A stretch of 64,000 nucleotides of DNA from Cryptomeria japonica (taxonomy: Eukaryota > Streptophyta > Pinopsida > Cupressales > Cupressaceae): assembly GCF_030272615.1 (NCBI RefSeq), contig NC_081412.1, positions 474,991,657-475,055,656 of the forward strand. The letters are read 5' to 3'. The notes below the pieces were generated by a model. The model had not been told where the DNA came from and did not search any database. It saw only the letters and a program-made list of their open reading frames with translations. The position numbers and the translations under genes were made by a program. Numbering within the stretch: position 1 is the first letter of the stretch; every line of letters starts with the position of its first letter. Shown here in pieces: positions 1-12,340 of the stretch.

Positions 1-14
1 ATATTGACTTGAAA

Positions 15-127
15 TTATGTGGACTTGAAATTTTGTGCATACTTTATATATTATGTGGACTTGAAATTTTATTTATGGAAGTTGTGCTTAAACAACTTTA
101 TAGGCATTATGTGGACTTGTAATTTTA
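15..127. repeat. three direct repeats of a 20-bp unit
   Basis: The unit TTATGTGGACTTGAAATTTT occurs at 15-34 and 51-70, and with one change at 108-127. Spacing is 36 then 57 bp. It lies about 800 bp past the 3' end of the minus-strand DDE gene. The window edge cuts this region, so the full array length cannot be seen. Confidence 0.8.
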
Positions 128-416
128 TTTTTGGAATTTTATTTAAATAGTTCTTGTGATTAGATAAACTACATGTGCATACATCATGAACTAAGTATCG
201 AAACATATCTTATAATTATAACATATTCTAAATCAAAAAGTATCATTTAACAAATATAATGAATAGAACTTGATTAAAACATAATTATCTCATTCATAAA
301 TTTGACCAGTAGTCTCTCATTTATGTATATTGTACACAAAATGTAATCAAGAAGACATATCTAAAATAAAATAAACAGTCTATTTAAATTATAATAATAA
401 GGATTTATATCTCTCA

Positions 417-840
417 AAATACAACATAAAGTATGCACAAACAATAGTAGTCATTCAGGGCAAGTCTACTCTAAGAGACCTAGAAAAAAAAATACATATG
501 ATTAGTTTTTATAATCAGGATGCATTGAATTTAAAATACAACATAAAGTATGCACAAACAATATAGTAGTCATTGAGGCCAAGTCTACTCTGAGAGACCT
601 AGAAAAAGTAAATACATATGATTAGTTTTTATAATCAGAATACATTGAATTTAAAATACAAATGGATTTGCCTTAAGGGTACAAAAATTTAACTTACTTG
701 TAATTATTCAAAATGAAACATAAAGTATGCACAAATAACTTTGTTTTCATTGATGCCTTCTACTTGTGGTAGACCTGAAACAAAATTTTAGTAGATTAGA
801 TTTTGTAATTATGATTCATGATTTAAAATACTATATATAA
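417..840. repeat. 117-bp tandem duplication plus a diverged third copy
   Basis: Positions 417-533 and 534-650 are near-identical direct copies containing CATAAAGTATGCACAAACAA. A third, more diverged copy starts near 711. Read on the minus strand, each unit carries a pyrimidine-rich stretch ending in AG, followed by GTCT(C/A)CCA-like sequence. A consensus donor-like AGTAAGTT stands beside the third copy and at 890-899. The units may therefore be repeated 3' untranslated exons of the neighbouring DDE gene, but this is only a possibility. Confidence 0.75.
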
Positions 841-902
841 TATGCATCGTGACTTTTAAAAGGGAGGTGGATTAAGGGTTCAAATTATAACTTACTTGAT
901 AT

Positions 903-3900
903 TCATTCTATTATACCATCTGCATCCTCTCTCTTTTGCAAAGCATCTATAATTGTCTCGTGCTCTTCCATAGAGAGAGTCCATAATTGTTTATTAGCAG
1001 GCCTGCCACGATATCTATCCAATTTTATATTAGTTGCCACTACCAAATGTGAGTAATGTATAATCTTTTTCTCTAATTCATAATCTTCAAATGCGGGCAA
1101 TCCATTCTTTCTTGTTAGATATTTGCGTAGCCAAGTGCCAACAACAACCACAGATCCTGTTGGATAGTCATAACCATCATCATCTACTCGAGGAGTAGTT
1201 AGCTTATGTTTTGGCTCTACACATCGAGCCAACCAATACTCTGTCCCCTCTTCATTGTCCTCTGGTGCAACAACAGCATAGACATGTCCTGTGCACAAAA
1301 CAATTTTATTTTAATATTTAATGAGAAATAAAAACAAAAATATACACTGTAAGATTTCATAAATTTATGTACTATTTAATAAATCAAAACAAATTTCAAA
1401 AATAATTTTACCTTGTTGTATAAGATCTGAAATGCGATCATAGTCATTTGATGCAAACATTTGATCCATATCTTCATCAGTTCTTTCATGTGGATCATTT
1501 GTATCTATGGGTGTCAATGATCTTTGTTGCCATTCTTCAACCCAATCTTTATTCTCACAAAATTCCCAATCTCCAAAAACACAAAACTGACAAAAGCAAG
1601 CAAGTTGCCTTGTGAATATAGTCCATGTGTTTGAATTAGAACTCTTAAACGAATGCCATTTAGCTGATCCAATGATGGTATTACAATCATGCCGAATAGG
1701 AATACTATCTTCCTCTATCAACCAGAAGAAACGTCGAATTGCAGAGTTTTCAGTTGATCCTTTTGACAACTTTGAATTGCACCAATCTACAACTGCACGA
1801 GCATCTCTTAATTTCACTGCATCCTCGAATTTCAATTGTTCTCTAGCAAGAGCTCTTTTTATACAGGCACCGGCTCCATCGTGTTCCCCCTTACCATGTC
1901 CCGCTTCAAAAAAACTCCATAAATGTTGGACATTGGTTATCTTGTGAACTTTGCATAGCCAATAAAACATTCTTGCATTTTTGAATTGTCCAGTGCAGTT
2001 ATCTGACCATATCATATGTTGTTTCATGTCAATTTCTCTTTCCTTAAGATTATCATAAAATACCTCGAAACAATGTTGGACAAACTCTGAAGAGTGTAAT
2101 CGATTATCACTAACATAGAAATGATACTCCCTCAAAAATTTTCTGTTATCTTCTGTACTGTCATGGTCATGTCTATATATAATGTGCACAAATATGGCCA
2201 CTTGCACTGAGTTGTAGTATTGTGATTGAGTTTCCTCTTGTGGTTTTAGAGTATAATTTTCTGCAAAATCCACAACTGATACTATTGTTCCAATTGGAAA
2301 TGTGTTCTTGCATATGCGAAACTGTCCATCAAGCCATCGGGCATGTTGGGAATGTTTCACATATTTTGGAACAATATGAGTTTTAAACTCACTAATAAAT
2401 GCATTCACACTATTCTGTTCTGTAATCAATTATAAACGTTTCCCCATCTTTCCATCCTTTAGAGGGTATCCTATATTTTTAAATCTCCTAACATCAACCA
2501 TTTTTTGTCCAAACTCAGATGAAACATGTTCATGCAAACATTCACCTATCGAAGAATAGTTCCCACATAAATTGCAAAGACCATAAATGCATGAACTGGA
2601 AAGAAATAATTGTTCATTAGGTGGTTTACAAAATAAACTTCCAATAAAATCTTTTATAGTTTTAGGTGGAACATAAACACCACAATCCTGCACAAGATCA
2701 TTACCATGCAACATACAATGAATATATCGAAAAACATCATAATAGTAACGAAACTGGACATGAGTTTTACAACAACAAGATATTCTTTGTTTATTGATTT
2801 TAACATACCAGGGTTTGCATTTTTTGAATGATCTTTGACTAATTCGTAAATTCATTAACACAGATTCATCACTAAATTTTTTAAAGAATTCAGTTTGAGT
2901 CATGTCAAGAAGATGTTTTGGATGAGGATCACGAATTTTTGATCCCACCCTTAACTTTAAAACATCTCTAACATTTGATGAAACTCTAGTGTTATCATGC
3001 CAAAATTTTGTAATTAATTGTTTAGTTTCATCATTTAATTTCATGTCCGACCTTTGAAGTCTACCACTAAAACTCCAACAATGGTTTAGTGGATCAATTT
3101 CAATTGTGTCTCTTCTTTTGGCCGCTCTTGACAAGGTTCTACGATGTAAGTTCAAATAGCCACTTATATCACTTAACATTCTTTTATTAACAATCATTTT
3201 GTCAACTATAGCAGTCGTTATAACTCTACGTGCTGCATTCTTATCTTTAGATCGACTTGTTTTTCCTATAGAATCGATGGCACTGGCAACAGTAGATACA
3301 ACTTGCTTATATGATTCATCTTTTCTTTTTGGTTTTGCATAAATACCTATTTTTTTCATGACTTTATGCATTTTTAACATTTTTATTAATTGTAGCATTA
3401 ATTGACATTGGAATCCTAACTTTTTATTATAGAAAAATTGTTTATATAATCTGTTTGCATGTGTTCTAATTTGTCTCCAAGAAACTAACCCATTAAGATT
3501 ATCTAGCACATTGCTATCAATAGTAAACAAATTACATTCATTTTCTTTTAGAGATGGTGGTGTAATATTTTCAATTTTTATTTCTTTTCGTATTGGTGTA
3601 TGAAATTTATATCCAGCTTCATTTAAATAAGCAATTTGATTGGCATCATAGTCATCAGGATTTAAAAACATACCAGGATTCGCATCCACATCAACATTTG
3701 CATCAACAGTCATACCCGTGTGTGGTTCTATATTTCTTGCATCCATCATGATGTCTTCAATGGTCTCATCTACAACGGGCACTGAACTAGATGCTTCAAA
3801 AGTGTTATTCAATTGCCATTGTTGTGATCTTCGATCTCTTTGGCGTTTTGCCTCCTTCTCTCTTTGTGCTTGAATTTCGTCCACTATCATTGTCCTCTTT

Positions 3901-3929
3901 TTTTTCTTTTGACGTTGCTTAGAACCCAT
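903..3929 (-). CDS. DDE-type transposase-like protein, copy 1 (one intron, one in-frame stop)
   Basis: I read exon 1 as 3929-1412 and exon 2 as 1288-903. The 123-bp intron has a donor GTAAAA and an acceptor GTGCACAG. Spliced length is 2904 bp, exactly 968 codons, and the frame continues across the junction. The start MGSKQRQ is chosen over an upstream ATG at 4043 because copy 2 also starts MGKNKRK. Domains: basic N-terminus (1-40), helix-turn-helix-like segment (about 240-275), cysteine cluster (about 385-464), RNase H-like core with VVDFAENY (D554), WSDNCTGQ (D643) and FFEAGHGKGEHDGAG (E675, D684), and a C-terminal domain in exon 2. By family knowledge such acidic residues bind metal for DNA cleavage and strand transfer. 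Codon 500 (2430-2432) is TAA where copy 2 has GAG. I cannot name the superfamily; similar uncharacterised proteins occur in animals, from memory. Transposase function is inferred. Confidence 0.75.
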
Positions 3930-4069
3930 TTTTACAAACTTGTCTTCAAAAAATCGTGTAAAAAATATTAAAAAGTACTGCCAAATGATGTAAAAAATCT
4001 TTGTCAGTACGGATTTCAATGATAGTGTAGTAAATCGATGCAATCTGTTTTTTTTTTACAGCAACGGTT

Positions 4070-4200
4070 ATTTTAATAACGGGCCCCCGTTATTTTAACA
4101 ACGGGGGCCTGTTATTAAAACGGGGGCCCGTTGTTAAATCCAACGGGCAGAAAATGAAACGGGCCCCCGTTTATAAAATGGGGGCCCGTTATGTAAAATT
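4070..4200. repeat. cluster of GC-rich inverted repeats upstream of DDE copy 1
   Basis: Within 130 bp, AACGGGCCCCCGTT and its reverse complement AACGGGGGCCCGTT alternate about five times: near 4077, 4100, 4119, 4158 and 4181. They sit in otherwise AT-rich DNA 140-270 bp before the start codon. They could form hairpins, serve as transposase-binding subterminal repeats, or act as promoter sites; the AACGG core resembles Myb-type binding sites. Which of these applies is not visible from the sequence. Confidence 0.85.
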
Positions 4201-4623
4201 TGAATTCACAACTCGCCACTTGCCTCAGGATTAGGCCTGGGATAGGCCTGGGATGGCCACACCTGAGACATGAACCTGCAAATTCAAAGCTACATGAATG
4301 AAAGCACAAATATGATGAAATGAAATAGTTTACGTGCCTCTAATCAAAGAATTTTTATACGAAATTGAAACCCATTTCAGATTATACTGTCTAGATTCTA
4401 AATATGTAAATTAATTTAAAAATTGATTATTTTAACTATTTTTCATTTAATTTATACTAAATCAGGGTCATAAATTTGAAATATTAACTAATTTTCTTAA
4501 TTTAATAACTTATTTATTTTAATGAATTTTGAAAAAAAAATTATATGTCATCAATCTACACAAAATTATTTTCAATTTAAAAAAAAAAAAATTCAAAAAA
4601 TACTAAGTTTACGTCAAATTATG

Positions 4624-4807
4624 TGGGTCGTACACGTCAAATTTTTAAAAAGATAATTACGGTCATTAAAAAATTAATTAAAAAAAAAATATTTGAAAAA
4701 AAAATACAGAAAAATATGCTCATCAATCTTCAGTGTGTTACAAACCATTTCCCAAAACGGTTTGAGAAAATAATTTTAATTGTGTCAAAAAGTGTGGGTC
4801 GTACACA
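4624..4807. repeat. 14-bp direct repeat in AT-rich spacer (4.3-4.9 kb)
   Basis: TGTGGGTCGTACAC occurs at about 4623 and again about 170 bp later at 4793, each preceded by an A-rich CAAA stretch. The surrounding 4320-4900 region is AT-rich with A/T runs and no gene that I can support. The pair may mark an element boundary between the DDE copy and the retroelement remnant to the right. Confidence 0.5.
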
Positions 4808-4920
4808 TGCATGGTATGGTCCTGAAACAGGCATTTTTAAAACATAGTTTTTAGAACTTCATTCAAAATGTTATTTTTTATTATGTGGGTATTAAAATAA
4901 ATTACATATTTGAAAAGTAC

Positions 4921-7555
4921 ACTCAGAGAGCTATATTTTATATTCCTGACTTTTTTCAAGATTCAATCTCTAAGTGTTTCAAAATTTAAGCTCAAGTGAG
5001 ACAAAATCTGAAAAATAGGGAAAACACTTCCACTTTTTGGCCAAAAAGTGGACTCATCTTCTTGCACTGACCCCTTCCTAGATTTGTTTGGGTAATAGAG
5101 ATGGGATATGAGGCTGATGTAAACATTATTGAAACATATGCCAAAGCCCTACTTGAAGCCCCTAGGGAACCTGAGGAAAAAGTGTTTGGTAATGCTGAAA
5201 CCATTGAAAGTGGTGTGCAGACTCTTAAACAAAGGAAGAAAATAGAGAAATATATCAGGACTGCAACTAAACAAGGGAAAGAGATCAAGGAAAACATAAT
5301 GAATATCATCGGTATCAAAGAAAGTGATTTGGAAGGGTTACAATCGGAATCTAAGCTCTCACCAGTTGTAATTTCATCAGAAAGTGAAATCCTAGTAGAA
5401 TTTAAAAGAGTAGATAGGAAGAGAAAACCTTCACCGGTAGCCTCTCCTACACCTAAAAAGGCAAGAAAGAAATAACAGGAAGTGAGGCCCCCATCTAAAA
5501 AGATGACACCAAGAAAGAGAAAGGAAAAACAGGTTATCCCTTCTCTTGAAAATCTTTTGAATGAAATAATAGATGATGAGAATTTGACTAATGTTAGCAA
5601 ACTGTATGATACATTTACCAATGAAGAAAAGGAAAGAATAGAGAATAGAATCATCCTAAACCTTAACATTTATAAGAAATTATTGATAGAGGTTGTAGAT
5701 GATTTACATAGTGATCTTTATAGGTGGATAGATGCTAAAAGGTTAGCCATTATGGTGTTAGACAAGAAAATCAAGATTAAGAAATTACTAGTTGTTCACC
5801 CTCTTAAATCAGTGGAAGAAATTGATGAGCTGATCAGTGAAGCTAACATGACAGTATTTTCTAGTGGTCACTGACATGTAAGTCTAATGGCCGACAGGGT
5901 TAATGAGATCACAAAAGAGACACTAGATAAACGGGACATCTTCTTTGTGGAGAAAGAGAAGAAAGAAGAACTAAAAAGACTAAAAAAATTAAAGGTATAC
6001 CAAAAGGATAAAGATAAGGGAAAAGGAAAGGTAGGTGGACTACCTAACATTAAAGTAACAGACAATTTGCCACCTCCTATTGTTACTCCACTGGTTCAGA
6101 CAGATGCAACACCGGCTACTGAGGATGTGGAGACTCCACATGAGGATACAAATCATGAGTCTGAGATCCTATACACAATGAATATTGATACTCAGGAGGT
6201 CAATATTGTGGTTGATAAGGAGACCACTAATGAGAAGAAAGATGTGGCTGCTAAGCCACCAGCTGAAAAAATTGAGGCAGAGACACATGTAGAACAAACA
6301 ATGGAACATATTGAAATTGGGGTTAGTTAAATGGTGACTGATACTATTAATACAAACATTAAAAAATCAACAAATGAAATACTGGCTACAAAAAATACAG
6401 AGAAACCCACTGAGTCACCGGTAGTGGACAGTGCTGAGGTGTAGATAGAGAAATCAGTAGTGGATAACATTGAAAAATCATCAGAGGCACCAACTGATAT
6501 CACTGAGAAACCATCAAAAAAACTAGCAGAAGAGAGCATAGAGAAACAAGTTGCGAAATAGGCAGAGAAACAAGTTGAGAAAAAGGTTGAGTCACAGGCA
6601 AATACAGAGATAGTGCCACCGACAATAAATGAGAAACCTAAACCTTTGATTATAGAAATCCCGACACAAAATGACCTACTAGAGGTTGAGACAAGCAAAG
6701 TGGTTCCTCACAACAGCAGAATGGAGATTGTTAAGGTAGTTGGACAGTCATCTGGAACTTCCATGACAAAATTTAGACCAACAAATGTGACTAAGGTATT
6801 ATTAGATTCAATTAAGAAAATCATAGATTGCAATGCATTAGCATATAAGGCTATAAATGATACCATTCTCATTCTTAAATTGATTGCACCCAAGTGTAAT
6901 GTAGAAAATAAAGATTCTTTGAGTCTATTGGAAACATTGTCTAAGTATATCACCGACAACATACTAACTATGGAACAAATAAATGAAGAGACATTTAAAG
7001 AGAAAATGGACAGAGAATAAGAAAAATTCTTTGGTAAGAAAATAAAGAAGTGCATGGGACGCATTGACACCCTCTTACCGACACTGGGTAAAACAATAAT
7101 GGAGTTTAAGGAACTATACAGAGATACATGTAAGACTAATCTTTTGATAGTGGATATCGATAAGGAGGTCGGCAAAGAACAAAAAGAAATAGATGATATA
7201 GCTGATAATATAATTGGTTCATCTCAACCAATATCAGTTATAGAACAGGAGATAGCTAGATTTGAAGAGAAACTTGAGAAATTGGAAAAGGAGAAGGAAA
7301 AAATAAAAGGAAAGGCAAAAGAACTTAAATGCAGACTCAGTCCAAAGCTTGATAACCTTATCTCTTTGACGAAAGAGATCTCAGAAGCACTTTTTTAGGG
7401 ACAAAAGACACTGGAAGAGAAAATGCATCATCTCACCGGTACCATTTAGAGGACAGAGGCAACATTGAAGGATAGCAACAAATTTACTCAGAGCCTGAAC
7501 TTGCTATTAGCAGACCTATTTTAGATTGTAACCAATCGATTACAAGGTTCTAGCT
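4921..7555 (+). pseudogene. retroelement-associated coiled-coil, Lys/Glu-rich ORF, broken by stops
   Basis: One reading frame stays coding-like for about 2.6 kb but contains stops near 4987, 5068, 5473, 5872, 6328, 6442, 6559, 7018, 7396, 7447 and 7522, with no clear frameshift. Readable pieces include 5101-5475, 5482-5874, 5887-6330, 6613-7020 and 7054-7398. The product is highly charged, with KRKPSP and KKARKK basic patches in its first third and long heptad-like helices near the end (EEKLEKLEKEKEKIKGK). It lies directly upstream of a polypurine tract and 3' LTR, so it is the last ORF of a 5'-truncated LTR retrotransposon. I recognise no pol domain and no named family. Most stops read TAG or TAA where glutamine would fit. 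Confidence 0.6.
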
Positions 7556-7746
7556 AAAACTACACTTATTTGACAAAGTTTGATAACCTTTGTCATTGAT
7601 GTCAAAGGGGGTGTAGAAGAGAAGAGAAAAATCTAGTGATTTAGAGATTAGCTGCTCAAGGGGAGCACACAGTTTTGGTAAGATTTTTGGACTTCAATAT
7701 TTGGATATAATTTTGAATTTTTCCCATGGGTGTTGCCATCAATGCC

Positions 7747-7758
7747 AAAGGGGGAGAT
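7747..7758 (+). other. polypurine tract of the truncated LTR element
   Basis: AAAGGGGGAGAT directly precedes the TGTTGG start of the LTR. The context 'atcaatgccaaagggggaga' is the same as at the Copia element ending at 58564 and, on the minus strand, at 46732. This supports assignment to the Copia superfamily. Confidence 0.8.
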
Positions 7759-8531
7759 TGTTGGAATTGCACACTCCAATGAGAATTGTAGGTGATTGAA
7801 GGTATTGTCATTGATAGCAACCTTGCAATCTTATGGTGCTGACTGACATCGAAATTGGCATACTCTACACCAGAAGATAGTTCACCGACATCGACAAGAA
7901 TGTTTACCGACATCCTAGCCAATAGGATTTTTATTATTGCATATTATATTGAATTGTAATATCTTTTTGTAAGCCAACATGGCATATTGTAATAAGAATC
8001 ATATATGAGTATGAGATCTTGTAGATCATTTCGTGTAGATGATAAGATGGATATGTAGAGTGAATATTAAGGAAAATTTTGGAGTAAGGTTTATGGTTAT
8101 TGTATGAGATTCAACCGGTACTGAACCTGGCATAGTAGATGCTTTTTGTAGCAGTACATTACATTGGATTTCCATAATCCATTTTGTAAGTCAGTGAGAC
8201 TTCCTTTTGTATTTGAGAAGTGAGCTCTAGGCAGTTGGCCTTCCTACATGTGCAGGCTCATCATTGTAAATAATATCCATTCATTGGCCATTGAGTGAAT
8301 ATTGTGGGTCACAAATCCCACCAAGGTTCTTCCCACACTGGGTTTCCTCACCAAAAATCTTGTGTTATGGTGTGCTTTCTATGTTGTGTTTATTGTTTAT
8401 ATTTACTTCATTAATTCTTGTTTACCGGTACATTGTTTTGGAATGCAAATTACTTAATAAGTTCAGAAAATCTATAAACTGGTTAGATACTGATTCACCC
8501 CCCCCTCTCAGTATCTTTGGGAGTCCTAACA
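7759..8531 (+). mobile_element. 3' LTR of a truncated Copia-like element
   Basis: The LTR runs from TGTTGGAATTGC to GTCCTAACA (773 bp), with the C-rich run near its end (8498-8507) that is also seen in the other Copia LTRs here. No matching 5' LTR or primer-binding site is visible upstream of 4921, so the 5' half was lost. The LTR abuts LINE coding sequence at 8532, so the element was probably inserted into the LINE endonuclease region. Confidence 0.75.
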
Positions 8532-9171
8532 CACATTGCCACTAGATTTACTAGTCTATCTGATGGATCATCTTGGATCATCTCTAATATCTATACCCCA
8601 AATGGGAAAAGTGCTAGAAATATGCTTTGGTCCTTTATCATTAATGCTATAATGACTTTCCCAAATGAAAAATGGATTCTATTGGGGGATTTTGATACCC
8701 CATTATCTAGTATGGAAAAGGCTGGTGAAATGCCTATTTCAGATGATAGTAGGCCGAACTTGGTAGATATGATTAATTCTCTAGGTTTGTTAGACCTTAA
8801 TTTCCTTGGCGTTAAACTCACTTGGTCTAGCAGAAGAAGTGGGGGGGGGCTCATCCAAGTCTAAATGGACAAAGGTATTATTTCTCCTGACTGGATTCAT
8901 AATGCTTCTTGCAAATTAAATGCATTTTTCCAGAATTGGGTCTGATCATTTCCTGATCTGTCTGAGTATATCCCCTTTGACCAGGAGAAAGGCCTTCCCC
9001 TTCAGGTTTGAGAAGATGTGGCTTTTATCTCCATATATTCATGACAATATTTCTAAATGGTGGAATTTTGATATTCAAAGAACTGTGATGTTTAGATTGG
9101 CTAAGAAACTAGCCAATATTAAGTCCAATATCCAACTCTGGAATAAAGTTTCTTTTTTTAATATTTTCTAG
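8532..9171 (+). pseudogene. LINE endonuclease, C-terminal part
   Basis: Readable residues include SSWIISNIYTPN and WILLGDFDTPL. The second fits the endonuclease GDFN motif with asparagine changed to aspartate. LTWSSRRSGGG follows, and after it RIGSDHFLICLS, the usual SDH motif of the endonuclease C-terminus. The frame breaks at a run of nine G (8844-8852) and again at a T run near 8926. The N-terminal half is missing at the LTR junction. Confidence 0.75.
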
Positions 9172-11050
9172 ATAAAAGATAAGCTTAAGAAATATTTAGA
9201 TGATGGTTAATCTTAGATTCAAGATGTGGGGTATGACCATGTGGTTATGGATAAAGAAGTTGAGTTACTTATCAAGGTTCATGATATCATTTCTAAGGAG
9301 GAGGAATTCTAGAAGCAGAGGTCCAGAGCTTTATGGCTCAAATCTGATGATAGAAACACGAAGTTTTTTCATATGACTACCCTCAAACATAGAGCCTCTA
9401 ATAGAAGCAATAAAATTTTAGTGGATCACAACTAGATTGATAAGAAGGAGGAGTTGAACTAGGAAGCCATTAGATATTTCTCCACTCTTTTATCAGATGA
9501 TGGCCCTCTTGATGTTAATGCTCAAGATGAGATCCCGTGGGAGTTTAGATGCACTATTTCCCAAGAAATGAATAAGGAGCTAAATAGAAGCCCATTTCAT
9601 GATGAGGTTAGAGCTAAAAAAATTTCCTTTGAAGGTAGTAAAGTTCCTAGCCCTAATGGTTTCCCTATGTTTTTTTATTCAAACATTTTGGTAGATTATT
9701 GGATCAGATGTCATGGATGCTGCTAGAGAGTTTTTTGGTTCTAGATCACTTCTTAAGGAGTTGAATGCTACCTTTTTTGTCATGATCAGTAAGAAACCTG
9801 ATGCCTACTCCTTTTGCAACTTTACACCCATTAGTTTATGTATCTTGATCTATAAAATCTTTACCAAGATCATTGTGTGTAGGCTTAAAAACTTGCTTCC
9901 TTCTTTGATTTCATAACATCATAATGGTTTTGTTCCTAGTAGATAGATTTTGGATTCTATTATTGTTGTTCATGAGAATATCCATTCTTTATCTATCAAT
10001 AAAAAGTTGGGCATCTTGTTGAAGTTGGATCTCCTCAAACCTTATGATCGTGTCAATTGGAGTTTTTTGTTTAAAGTGCTCCAAGCCTTTGGTTTTGGTA
10101 ACTATTTCATCTAGATTGTCAACCAATGTGTTACCACTCCAAAATTTCAATTCTAGTCAATGGTTTGGCATCTACTTTCTTGCCAGCATCAAGGGGTATT
10201 AGATAAAGGGATCCTCTATCCCCATTCCTCTTTATTCTAATCAGTGAAGCTTTCAGCAAAATTATCTAGAGAGATGTCAGGAAGAGAAACTTGAGGGGTT
10301 TGCGGCCTTCATCCCAAACTATTATTTGCTCCTACAAACAATTTATTGATGATATGCTGATAGAGGAAATTTATATTAAAGAAGAAAATCCTATTAAATG
10401 TATTCTAGATACATACGAGAAAGGATCAGGGCAAAAAATCAGTCTCTCTAAAAGCTCCATATTCTAGGCTATAAGATGGGTGTTCTCCTAGATTCGTATT
10501 TGGGTTTTCCCTTATGTGTAGGACCTACCCCAAACTCCTTTTGGTCTAGTTTTCTTGATACATTTCAAAGGAAGTTGGCTGGTTGGAAAGGAGATTTGTT
10601 AAGCCAAGCAAGTAAACTTCAATTAATTAGGGATTCGCTTCAGAACCTCCCTATCTATGCTATGAGTCTATTTAAAATCTCGGTCGAATTTGCTAATAGA
10701 ATGGAAATTATTCAGAAGTGCTTCCTTTGGTCAAGATCTAAATCCAAGAGTAGGCTTCATTTGGTCGCCTGAGATCATGTTTGTTTGCCTAGAAATAGGG
10801 GAGGCCACGGTATTATACATCTAAGAGACATTAATAGAGATTTAATGGCTAAGAAGCTATGGAGATGTCTAAAAGAGAACAATGAGTGGATTGATATTTT
10901 CAAGGACAAATACCAAATTTATGGCTTCCAAAGAATGCTAGAAATTATTCCCTCTCGACTCCTGTCTCTGATTTGTGGAGTAACTTCTTCAAATCTTCTT
11001 CCATTATGTCTTAGGGAAGCCGATGACTTTTGGGAAATGGTAGAAATGTA
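9172..11050 (+). pseudogene. LINE reverse transcriptase
   Basis: A segment reading SRALWLKSDDRNTKFFH (about 9320) precedes the RT, as in plant L1 elements. The RT core shows PISLCILIYKIFTK, the region equivalent to RQGDPLSP (near 10200) and an FIDD box near 10340 in place of the usual FADD. The thumb segment KLAGWKGDLLSQASKLQLI (10570-10625) is well preserved. In-frame stops at positions usually occupied by tryptophan or glutamine, plus frame changes, make this a dead copy. Confidence 0.8.
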
Positions 11051-11086
11051 AGGTTTTGGGATGATTGGTGAACATGAGAAGGACCT

Positions 11087-12340
11087 TTGTCTAATTCGGT
11101 TTGGGCTTCACAATTGAAAGAGAAATGCATTAATTTGATTGGAACTTGGGAAGTGGATTATATCAGTAATGGAGTTTGGGTGGACCTTAGAACCTTGGAT
11201 GCTTCTCTATCTTCTTTGTTTTCTTCGCTAAGCCTAATCATCATTCCTTCCTCTCTAGTGGAAGATTTAGTTATTTGGAATGCATCTACTTGGGGACAAT
11301 TTTTGGTGGCAGATGCTTTTAGAATCATCACAAGGTGTTTTTCTTCTCCCCCCTTTTGGGCTAGAATTTGGAATAAACTCTTAATTCCTAAAATTAATAT
11401 CTTCTTCTGGATATTCATGCAAAACAAGATCTCTACCATTAATATTTTTTGTAAACGTGGGATCCCCATCACTAATAGATGTTTTTTTATGTAAAGAAGA
11501 AGCTGAAAATGTTGATCATTCACTCTTTCATTGCTCCTATGCTAGGGATATCTGGGCCTTCATTTTCAACCTGTGGAATTGTAATTGGGTTCCCCCTGAT
11601 TCTATCCAGAACTTAAAGTTCCAATGGAAGTTCCCTTATGACAAGCATGTGACTGGTATTCTATGGAACTTATCCCTACCTCATATTCCTTGGGATTTGT
11701 GGAAGAAAAAAAATAATAGGGTATTCAAGATATGGAGTCCACTGCTCTTGTGGTGGCTACCAGAATAGGGAATGCTATTAAGGAAAATTTTCTTAATTAC
11801 TATCCTGGTAGGAAAGATGATCCTTCTCTTGATTCTAGCCAAGAGGAATGGGATACTATCAAGCGGTGGCAGATAAGATAGAATATATCTATCCCTATTT
11901 ATAAAATCAAACATACCAAATAAAATGTTTCTTGGAATCTGCCCCTTTCGGGACGGATCAAAATTAATATTGATGGGGCTGCCAAAGGAAATCTTGGGCT
12001 GGGTGGCTATGAGGAAGTGGGGAGGAACCATTTGGGTTTTTGGTCTTTGTGGTGGTGCTTCCTTTGGGTACACAGACTAACCATTTTGTAGAGGCCAACA
12101 CCGCCTACATAGGAATACACATGGCGAGGAAGGAGGGATTCAAACAAGTTTGGCTGGAGAGTGATTCGCTTAACATTATCAAATGCATTAAGAGATGTAT
12201 GGTGCCTAACTAGACTATTTCAAACTTAATCAATTATTTTCTTGAAATCATAGCAAGCCTCGAGGATTTTAAGATCTTGCACATTTTGCAGGAAGGAAAC
12301 AAATCGATAGATCATTTGGCCAGCTTGGTGGTAGGTAAGG
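11087..12340 (+). pseudogene. LINE zf-RVT segment and RNase H domain
   Basis: The zf-RVT-like part reads FWARIWNKLLIPKINIFFW (11350-11415), followed by the usual C-x-x-E/H-containing stretch in a shifted frame. The RNase H part shows INIDGAAKGN (first Asp, near 11965), VEANTAYIG (Glu, near 12090), LESDSLNII (second Asp, near 12160) and NKSIDHLASL (last Asp, near 12310), in the expected order. RNase H after RT is typical of plant L1-clade LINEs. The frame moves several times. Confidence 0.75.

Noticed and set aside
417-840. Spaced repeats that could suggest a CRISPR array
   Set aside because: Units are long, tandem and of eukaryotic type, without unique spacers or cas genes. The whole window is plant nuclear DNA.
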